A stretch of DNA of 64,000 bases from contig JAFQZM010000031.1 in the NCBI GenBank assembly GCA_017405875.1, forward strand, positions 1 to 64,000, in the 5' to 3' direction. Both the position numbers and the translations under genes were made by a program. Below, one piece after another: positions 57,818-64,000 of this stretch. Each line of letters starts with the position of its first letter. Within the stretch, counting starts at the first letter, position 1. A model generated the notes under the pieces. The model ran no database searches, was not told the DNA's origin, and saw only the letters and a program-made list of their open reading frames with translations. This DNA is from a bacterium (lineage in GTDB: Bacteria; UBP6; UBA1177).

Positions 57818-60754
57818 ATGAGTAAGTTTTTTAAATTGTTGGCAGTTTTAGTTCTGTCGATTTGTTTTTTCGCTTCTTGCGGCAATTCAAGTCAGAACGG
57901 CGGAAGAACAGAGTATGAGGGCGACGGCACGGAAGAATTCGTAACTGTCGGAAATTCTTATGAAAGTGATTCAGGCAAAGGCGGCGATTATGCGGATGAA
58001 GTCGATGCCGATGCAGGCGATGCCGAAGCAGCACCGAACGAAGACAGCGAAAACGGTGACGCCGAGCGCGAAATCGTTGAGTCGGATATCTACAAGTTCG
58101 ACGGAAACGTTCTCTGGCTCGCAAACCAGTATAAAGGACTCATTGCAGTCGATATAAAAGACCGTGAACATCTGAAAATCATCGGCAACCTCAGATTCCA
58201 GGGTTATGTCGGCGAAATGTATCTTCAGGATGGCAGGGCTTATATTCTCGTAAGCTACACAAATTCAAGCTATGAATACGATGAGATCTACTATTCCAAC
58301 AGAACTTATTCCAAACTCATGGTTGTAAACACCGAAGATCCCGCAGATCTCAAACTTATCGGTGAATTCGAGATCGAAGGCTGGATCACAGATTCGAGAC
58401 AGGTCGGAGATGTCATCTATGTCGCTTCTACTGAATACAGATATTACTGGTATGACTGCGACGGTGACGGCGGCCAGTCAGGCTCGGATCAGATTTCGAT
58501 CATGTCGATCAACGTCAAAGATCCGCAGAATATAAAGATGGTCGAAAAGGTTGCGGTTGAAGGATACAGCTACACGCTTTATGTTTCGCAGAAGTCGATC
58601 TACGTTGCAGAAGCCGATACCTACTACTGGACCGACGACTACAAAGAAGGTTATCCGGTAACGATGTTCGATATCAGCGACCCCGAAGGAAAGATCGTCA
58701 AAAAGGCTGAGTTCAGGACTGACGGATTTATGAGCGACCGCTGGAAAATGCACGAGGTCGGCAACACTTTCTTTGCCGTAAGCTCATCCACAAGCTGGGG
58801 AAACGGCGACAGCATGATCGAAAGCTTTGATGTCAGCGATCCTGCAAACGTCAAAAAACTCGACAAACTCGTTTTCATGACCAATCAGCAGCTTTACGGC
58901 ACGAAATTCGAAGGCGACAGAATGTACGCCGTCACCTATTTCCAGCAGGATCCGCTTCACGTCATCGACATTTCTGATCCGGCAAACCTCAAACAGCTTG
59001 GTGAACTTGAAGTTCCCGGCTGGTCAGATTTCATTGAAGTAAGAGGAACAACGATCCTTGCAGTCGGACGCGACAACAGCAAGACAAAAGTCAGCATGTA
59101 CGATGTTGCTGATCCCGAAGAACCGAAAGAGATAAATACTGTAGAGATCGGTTCGGGATACAGCTACAGCGAGGCGAACTACGACTGGAAAGCGTTCAAA
59201 ATTTTCGACGAGCTCGGCCTGATCCTTCTTCCTGTAACCGATTACAGCTACGATTCGTGGGAAAATATCTACAAACTCTATCTTATTGATTTCGACCTTG
59301 ACAAAGGCTTGAAAACACGCGGATTCATCGCTTCCGACAGCTATGTAAGACGCGGTGTCGCAATTCAGGATCTCATTTTCAGCATCGGAGAAAACCATGT
59401 CGTTCTTGCAGACGCAACTGACCGCGACAATCCGAAAATTCTGAGCGAACTCACGCTTGCATCTTATGTCAACAGCATAACAAAATGCGGAAAGGCTCTC
59501 TGCGGCTTGGATAATTATTACAATTTCAACCAGTATAACAAAACCACAGGCGAGACGGTTTGGGCGACAAAAGTGCAACAGAAAAATTCGTATTCCGATG
59601 TTGTTCTAACTAAGAACAGCAACTTCGCATATATTTACCGCATAACCATCAACAGCGAAAAAAATGACACTGAACCGGCAGTAAAAGTCATTAAATTCAA
59701 TGGTGACGGCGAATTCGAAGAAGCCGGTGATTTCTTCCTGGGCGAAGGCAACTATATGTCCAGAACCCAGACCGCTTCTGAAAACAATGTCATTGCTTCT
59801 CTCAACAGAGATGTTGAATGGTATGACGACTACAGTTATTCGGAATACAAAACAAAAATTACGCTGTTTGACATGAACGATCCGCAAAACGGAATAAAAG
59901 TGACGGATTTTGATTTCGATTACGAGAGACTGAGCTATGAACAGAACATTTTTTCGGCTAAAAACACATTCTGGACAAGCGGATGCAAACTCAAAAAAGC
60001 CGACGAAAAAGGTGACCAGTATCTCTGCTATGCCCTCCCGTTCGATGCAAGTGACCCGAAAAATCCGAAAGCAGGCAAAAGGGTGAACATCCCCGGCGAA
60101 CTCGCAGGAATCAGCGAAAATGCGAAGTATGTCTACACCAAAACGCCAAAAATCTATGATTATGATGATGATGACATTGCAAGTGACGATAACTACTCCT
60201 ACAGCTGGTCAAGTTCGACCACTTACGATTTCTACATTTTGAAACTCAATGAAGACAAAGCTGCCGCAAAAGTCGTCGCGAAAGAGACTTTGACCGATTC
60301 CCACAACTACAACAACAACTCCTATGAATCTGTTGCAAACAACGTATACGTCAAAAACGACAAAGTCTTCTTCGTTAAGACCTTCTACGGCGAAAACTGG
60401 CAGGAATGCTCCTACAGATCGAGCGGAACCACCGAAGTCCGCATCGTTTCAGCTGACAACGGCAAGGAAATTTACAAAAAATCGTTTGAAAATTCTAACT
60501 TCGCTATGAGTGTTGCGGACGGCGGTCTGCTGCTTTCAACACATGACGGATGGACATATATCGCTCCGGACGGCAAGGAAAAATCAGGCGACGACGACAT
60601 TTCCTCAAGCGTAAACTCCTATTCTTACTACGGCGGTTACTACGACTACGGCTACCCCTACGGCAACTATTACAGCGCAGCTCCGCAGCTTATCGACGGA
60701 ACAGTCTACATCGCAGCCGGCTGGGAAGGCATCTACGCACTCGACGTAAAATAA
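57818..60754 (+). CDS. Beta-propeller lipoprotein, tandem copy 2
   Basis: 978 residues, same architecture as the preceding gene: lipobox FASC after MSKFFKLLAVLVLSICF, an acidic linker, then blades such as DIKDREHLKIIGNLRF, DISDPANLKQLGELEV and NVKDPQNIKMVEKV. The end ASGWEGIYALDVK-type (here AAGWEGIYALDVK) matches WGGIYSFDVK of copy 1. A Tyr/Gly-rich loop (SYYGGYYDYGYPYGN) near residue 945 is unique to this copy. Codon use is less A+T-rich than in copy 1, so it may be more highly expressed. Confidence 0.88.
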   Translation: MSKFFKLLAVLVLSICFFASCGNSSQNGGRTEYEGDGTEEFVTVGNSYESDSGKGGDYADEVDADAGDAEAAPNEDSENGDAEREIVESDIYKFDGNVLWLANQYKGLIAVDIKDREHLKIIGNLRFQGYVGEMYLQDGRAYILVSYTNSSYEYDEIYYSNRTYSKLMVVNTEDPADLKLIGEFEIEGWITDSRQVGDVIYVASTEYRYYWYDCDGDGGQSGSDQISIMSINVKDPQNIKMVEKVAVEGYSYTLYVSQKSIYVAEADTYYWTDDYKEGYPVTMFDISDPEGKIVKKAEFRTDGFMSDRWKMHEVGNTFFAVSSSTSWGNGDSMIESFDVSDPANVKKLDKLVFMTNQQLYGTKFEGDRMYAVTYFQQDPLHVIDISDPANLKQLGELEVPGWSDFIEVRGTTILAVGRDNSKTKVSMYDVADPEEPKEINTVEIGSGYSYSEANYDWKAFKIFDELGLILLPVTDYSYDSWENIYKLYLIDFDLDKGLKTRGFIASDSYVRRGVAIQDLIFSIGENHVVLADATDRDNPKILSELTLASYVNSITKCGKALCGLDNYYNFNQYNKTTGETVWATKVQQKNSYSDVVLTKNSNFAYIYRITINSEKNDTEPAVKVIKFNGDGEFEEAGDFFLGEGNYMSRTQTASENNVIASLNRDVEWYDDYSYSEYKTKITLFDMNDPQNGIKVTDFDFDYERLSYEQNIFSAKNTFWTSGCKLKKADEKGDQYLCYALPFDASDPKNPKAGKRVNIPGELAGISENAKYVYTKTPKIYDYDDDDIASDDNYSYSWSSSTTYDFYILKLNEDKAAAKVVAKETLTDSHNYNNNSYESVANNVYVKNDKVFFVKTFYGENWQECSYRSSGTTEVRIVSADNGKEIYKKSFENSNFAMSVADGGLLLSTHDGWTYIAPDGKEKSGDDDISSSVNSYSYYGGYYDYGYPYGNYYSAAPQLIDGTVYIAAGWEGIYALDVK

Positions 60755-60776
60755 ATCCGATAAAAATCACTATTTA

Positions 60777-60804
60777 TTGAATTTTCCTTCAAATTTATTA
60801 AAAT
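60777..60804 (+). promoter_or_regulatory. Promoter of the PP2C-transglycosylase operon
   Basis: TTGAAT (60777-60782), 16-bp spacer, TAAAAT (60799-60804), 30 bp before the start codon. Confidence 0.5.
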
Positions 60805-60834
60805 ACCGCGCGAAATCTGTTTGCGGGGTGAACC

Positions 60835-62085
60835 ATGAAATTCCTGTCAATGAGTCTTACAGACAAAGGTTTGGTACGAAAAAACAACGAAGATCACCTT
60901 CTTGAAATGCCTGAACTCGGACTTTTCGCGATTGCGGACGGTATGGGCGGCGAACTTTGCGGCGAAGTAGCTTCCGAAATAGCCGTAAATACTCTACGTG
61001 ATTTTGTTACGGAAAACAGGGCCGTTATCGATGCTTTCCAGATGAATTCAAGCGCCGAAAACAAAGTTCAGGTGCTGGATATGCTTGCCGACGCGCTGCG
61101 CAACGCCAACGCAAAAGTTTTCAAAGAAGCCGACAAGCGTGATATCAACGGCAAAATGGGAACGACTCTTACTGCTCTTCTCGTGATCGACAGTTCCGGA
61201 TTTATGGTTCATACCGGCGATTCAAGACTTTACATGATAAGGCAGAGCGAAATCACGCAGCTTTCGACCGACCACACGCTGATAAACGACTACAAAAAGC
61301 AGTTCGGCGACTATTCGGGCGTTTTTGACGCGAAATTCAGCGGGATTCTGACCAAGGCAATCGGTATTCAGGAGTATGTCGAGCCTGAAAAACTGACTTT
61401 TGCGATACTTCCGGAAGACAAATATCTTCTCTGCTCGGACGGGCTTTACAACGGTCTGGAATGCGATACGCCCGATTTCGGCGGCATTTTCGATGCACCT
61501 TTTGAAGATTCGCAGAAGGAAAAGGAACGCCTGAAAGAGGCGATGCGCAACCTCACCGACATCGTTTATAAAAACGGCGCTCCGGACAATGTTTCGATGA
61601 TCCTTGTTTCGGCATTCAGCACGGACGAGGAAGAAGTAACGGGAACGCGCGAATTTATCAAGAAATTCGACAAGATACGTTCTATGGAGCTCTTCAAGGA
61701 TCTCGAATACAAAGAGCTTCTTGCGGTCATGGCGCAGGTCGAAATCAGGACTTACAACAAATACGACGTCATTTCGAAAATGTCTGCTGCCGACAGGGAA
61801 CTTTTCATCATTCTTGACGGCAAAGTTTCTGCTTTGAAGGGAACCAAACTCCTCAAAACTTTCCGCAGCGGCGACCACATCGGAGACGTTGCGTTTTTAA
61901 GTGGAGAAATACCGACATACAACCTTTTTCTGGATAAAACCTCATCGTTTTTAGTCATAAAAAAGTCCGCGTTTGACAAAATCGTCGCCGAAGAACCGAT
62001 CATCGGCGTAAAACTCCTTACCCAGCTCGCAACAGTTCTCGCGAAACAGACGAATATCGCGGCAGGACTAATCAACGAACAATGA
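60835..62085 (+). CDS. PP2C-type protein phosphatase fused to a cyclic nucleotide-binding-like domain
   Basis: 416 residues. The N-terminal 250 residues are a PPM/PP2C Ser/Thr phosphatase: VRKNNEDHLLE, FAIADGMGGELCGEVAS, GTTLTALLV, HTGDSRLYMIR and APDNVSMILV supply the metal-binding acidic residues. Residues 275-400 form a cNMP-binding-like beta barrel (FKDLEYKELLAVMAQVEIRT, IILDGKVSAL, GDHIGDVAFLSGE), although the Arg of the phosphate-binding cassette is not evident. The domain may sense something else. The next gene overlaps by 4 bases (ATGA). Confidence 0.9.
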   Translation: MKFLSMSLTDKGLVRKNNEDHLLEMPELGLFAIADGMGGELCGEVASEIAVNTLRDFVTENRAVIDAFQMNSSAENKVQVLDMLADALRNANAKVFKEADKRDINGKMGTTLTALLVIDSSGFMVHTGDSRLYMIRQSEITQLSTDHTLINDYKKQFGDYSGVFDAKFSGILTKAIGIQEYVEPEKLTFAILPEDKYLLCSDGLYNGLECDTPDFGGIFDAPFEDSQKEKERLKEAMRNLTDIVYKNGAPDNVSMILVSAFSTDEEEVTGTREFIKKFDKIRSMELFKDLEYKELLAVMAQVEIRTYNKYDVISKMSAADRELFIILDGKVSALKGTKLLKTFRSGDHIGDVAFLSGEIPTYNLFLDKTSSFLVIKKSAFDKIVAEEPIIGVKLLTQLATVLAKQTNIAAGLINEQ

Positions 62086-64000
62086 TTTCCTCTTCGATTT
62101 TCATACTGCAGCTTTTTTTCTCTTCTCTGGTCTTCGATTTTTCAGGCAGCGACATTGAAAAGCATATCGAGCAGAAAATTCAGTATTTTCAGCAGTTTAA
62201 TTCGGAAGAAAAAGAAGATTTCTGCAAAAACGGTGACGCTTTTTCATGCCGTATCCTCTTTTTTGAAGCACTGAAATCAAAAGATAATTCCAAAAATCCC
62301 GAAAACTATCTCGCAAACATGAGCGACAGGGAAAAAAGCGCCGGACTCTATCTTTATGCAGCCGAAAGATGGGAAGATATTTCTTTAGAAAAATTAAAAA
62401 GTTACATTGCAATACTTCCTGAAAATTCGGCAAAAAGCCTTTATTCGGTTTATCTTAAAAAACTCTATCTTTCGGGCAACGTAAAACAGTTTATGGAAGA
62501 TTACAGGCAGGAAAACAGCCCTACTCTCACGCAGTTTTACGTAACTGAACTTCTCAGGCGCGATCCCGAAAGCGGCTTATCCTATCTGCGGACTTTGAAC
62601 ATCTCTTTTCCCGAATCTTTTTACGACACTCTTTCAAAAATCGTCGAGCAGCACGCAAAAAAAATGGGAAACAAAGCCTACAGCGAATTTAAAATCTGGA
62701 GCCTTGAATACAACTACCGCAAAGTGCGCTACAAACAGGTAATCCAGATGTCGACCGGCTGGTTCCCGAACAAAAATTACGCGAAACCATACGACTGGAG
62801 GGCACATCTTTACCGCGCGATGTCCTACACGAAAAGGCGCGAACACACTTCTGCCGAAGCGATTTATGCAAAACTCGAACCTTACTGTACAAACGAGGAA
62901 CTTAACGACAGCGACGTTTACAAATTCTACAGCGAATACGCCTACACAGAAGCAGCTCTGAGCAAAAACGAAAAAGCAATAGAGCTTTATCTTGCGGCTT
63001 ACGAGCGCTTCAAATCGAAAGACGAAGATGCTGCCGGTGAATTTCTGTACATGGCGGCAGACATGGCGAGACTTGCCGGACTTTTGGAAGATGCCGAAAA
63101 ATATTACAGAAATTTTATCGAAACATACCCGCACTCGGGAAAAATCGAGATCGCGCGCTTTTTAAATTTCTGGATCGACTACAAACGCGGAAAATTCAAA
63201 GAGGCACAGAAAATCCTTTCTTCAATAATTTCAGCAACAAACGAAATGAGTTACGACCACCAGCGGGCGACTTACTGGTTTGCAAGAGTTGCCGGAAAAC
63301 TAGGAGAAACAGAGGTCGCAAACGGAATCTACTGCGAACTTGCGGCAAAAATTCCGGCATCTTTTTACGGTTCTTTCGCTGCCGGAAGGGTGAAAAGCGG
63401 AAATATCGAATGTGCCGAAAGCAAAGTTGCAAAAGATGACCCGACCAAATTCCACGACGACACAATGCTTCCCGAAACCGAATGGGTCGTCGCGGCAATG
63501 GTGACAACCGACAAAAACATGACGTCGAAAGTGCTTAAAAATGCGGCAAAAACCATCGACAGCGACGGCGGCGAAATCGACAGACTTGTTGCGAGCTATG
63601 CGGCAAAAACCGTGAACAACCACACGCTTGCAGCAAATATTTTAAAGTCGATAAGCAACTTTTCCGCCACTTCGAAAGAGTATTTCAAACTGCGCTACAC
63701 CGTCGCTTTTGAAGAGGAAATCCTCGCCCACTGCGACTTTTACGATGTCTCTCCGATCTTCGTTTTTTCGATAGCGCGTCAGGAAAGCCTCTTCGACACA
63801 TCGGCGATTTCCAGCAGTTACGCGATCGGACTCCTGCAACTCCTGCCTGGAACGGCACAAACTTTAGCGACCCGGGAAGGCTATGGAACAATAGAAACAA
63901 AAGATCTGCAGAAACCTTTGACAAACATCAGATTCGGTGTCAGATTTCTTGCCGACTTGGTAAAAAAATTCGACGGTCAGATCGCTCTTGCCGCGGCTTC
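62082..64000 (+). CDS. Soluble lytic murein transglycosylase (3' end outside the window)
   Basis: At least 639 codons, open to the right edge. A signal-like N-terminus (MISSSIFILQLFFSSLVFDF) precedes a long helical TPR-like superhelix, as in Slt70. The SLT catalytic domain begins near residue 560 with SIARQESLFDTSAISSSYAI, the Glu being catalytic, followed by GLLQLLPGTAQTLA. It cleaves peptidoglycan to anhydro-muropeptides in the periplasm. The ATG overlaps the TGA of the phosphatase gene. Confidence 0.9.
   Translation, partial: MISSSIFILQLFFSSLVFDFSGSDIEKHIEQKIQYFQQFNSEEKEDFCKNGDAFSCRILFFEALKSKDNSKNPENYLANMSDREKSAGLYLYAAERWEDISLEKLKSYIAILPENSAKSLYSVYLKKLYLSGNVKQFMEDYRQENSPTLTQFYVTELLRRDPESGLSYLRTLNISFPESFYDTLSKIVEQHAKKMGNKAYSEFKIWSLEYNYRKVRYKQVIQMSTGWFPNKNYAKPYDWRAHLYRAMSYTKRREHTSAEAIYAKLEPYCTNEELNDSDVYKFYSEYAYTEAALSKNEKAIELYLAAYERFKSKDEDAAGEFLYMAADMARLAGLLEDAEKYYRNFIETYPHSGKIEIARFLNFWIDYKRGKFKEAQKILSSIISATNEMSYDHQRATYWFARVAGKLGETEVANGIYCELAAKIPASFYGSFAAGRVKSGNIECAESKVAKDDPTKFHDDTMLPETEWVVAAMVTTDKNMTSKVLKNAAKTIDSDGGEIDRLVASYAAKTVNNHTLAANILKSISNFSATSKEYFKLRYTVAFEEEILAHCDFYDVSPIFVFSIARQESLFDTSAISSSYAIGLLQLLPGTAQTLATREGYGTIETKDLQKPLTNIRFGVRFLADLVKKFDGQIALAAA

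Overview
The window looks like a chromosomal piece of a Gram-negative, probably anaerobic bacterium of medium G+C content. Gram-negative is suggested by the many lipobox lipoproteins, a probable outer-membrane barrel and a lytic transglycosylase; anaerobic by a four-subunit 2-oxoacid:ferredoxin oxidoreductase. The style of the secreted proteins (Asp/Glu-rich linkers after a lipobox, Lcl/DUF1566 repeats, Cys-rich modules, beta-propeller lipoproteins) recalls deltaproteobacterial or Myxococcota-like lineages, but that is a weak inference.

Layout. 0-0.6 kb: tRNA-Thr-Tyr-Gly-Thr plus tuf on the minus strand, the same order as E. coli thrU-tyrU-glyT-thrT-tufB. 0.8-9.5 kb: the vorDBAC operon, interrupted by an A+T-rich secreted-protein module (LamG protein, Cys-rich protein, lipoprotein) that is bracketed by a direct duplication of the vorA 3' end, vorC and the terminator. 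9.6-15.4 kb: lipoproteins and a DUF4143 ATPase flanked by 44-bp direct repeats. 15.5-15.8 kb: tRNA-Gly-Cys-Leu, the E. coli glyW-cysT-leuZ order.

15.9-40.2 kb is an accessory, defence-like island and the most interesting part. It holds (1) a MoxR/RavA-type ATPase with a vWA partner and a pseudo-ATPase paralogue; (2) an operon with a glycosyltransferase-radical SAM fusion, a nucleotidyltransferase-tyrosine phosphatase fusion, a histidine phosphatase, a NodU-type carbamoyltransferase, a WG-repeat protein and an epimerase; (3) a zinc-ribbon protein with an Lcl lipoprotein; (4) a kinase-like/helicase fusion with a PLD nuclease; (5) a membrane-anchored AAA ATPase with a C-terminal HEPN-like RNase motif; (6) a CARF-like protein followed by a sigma-factor-like protein. 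Five operon starts, including that of the CARF/sigma pair, carry one long shared element, TTTGTCAACT-N16/17-CTTAYA, which lacks sigma-70 spacing. The simplest reading is a regulon in which a CARF-type nucleotide sensor controls an alternative sigma factor that switches on the island.

40.2-64 kb returns to more ordinary content: MORN and LPP20-like envelope proteins, a ClpA-type unfoldase, DUF465, TsaB, phosphohexomutase, Fic, UDP-glucuronate decarboxylase, thioesterase, ACT protein, a barrel protein, an AmpG-like transporter, a second DUF4143 ATPase behind a tandem repeat array, two tandem beta-propeller lipoproteins, a PP2C-cNMP-binding fusion and a lytic transglycosylase cut by the window end.
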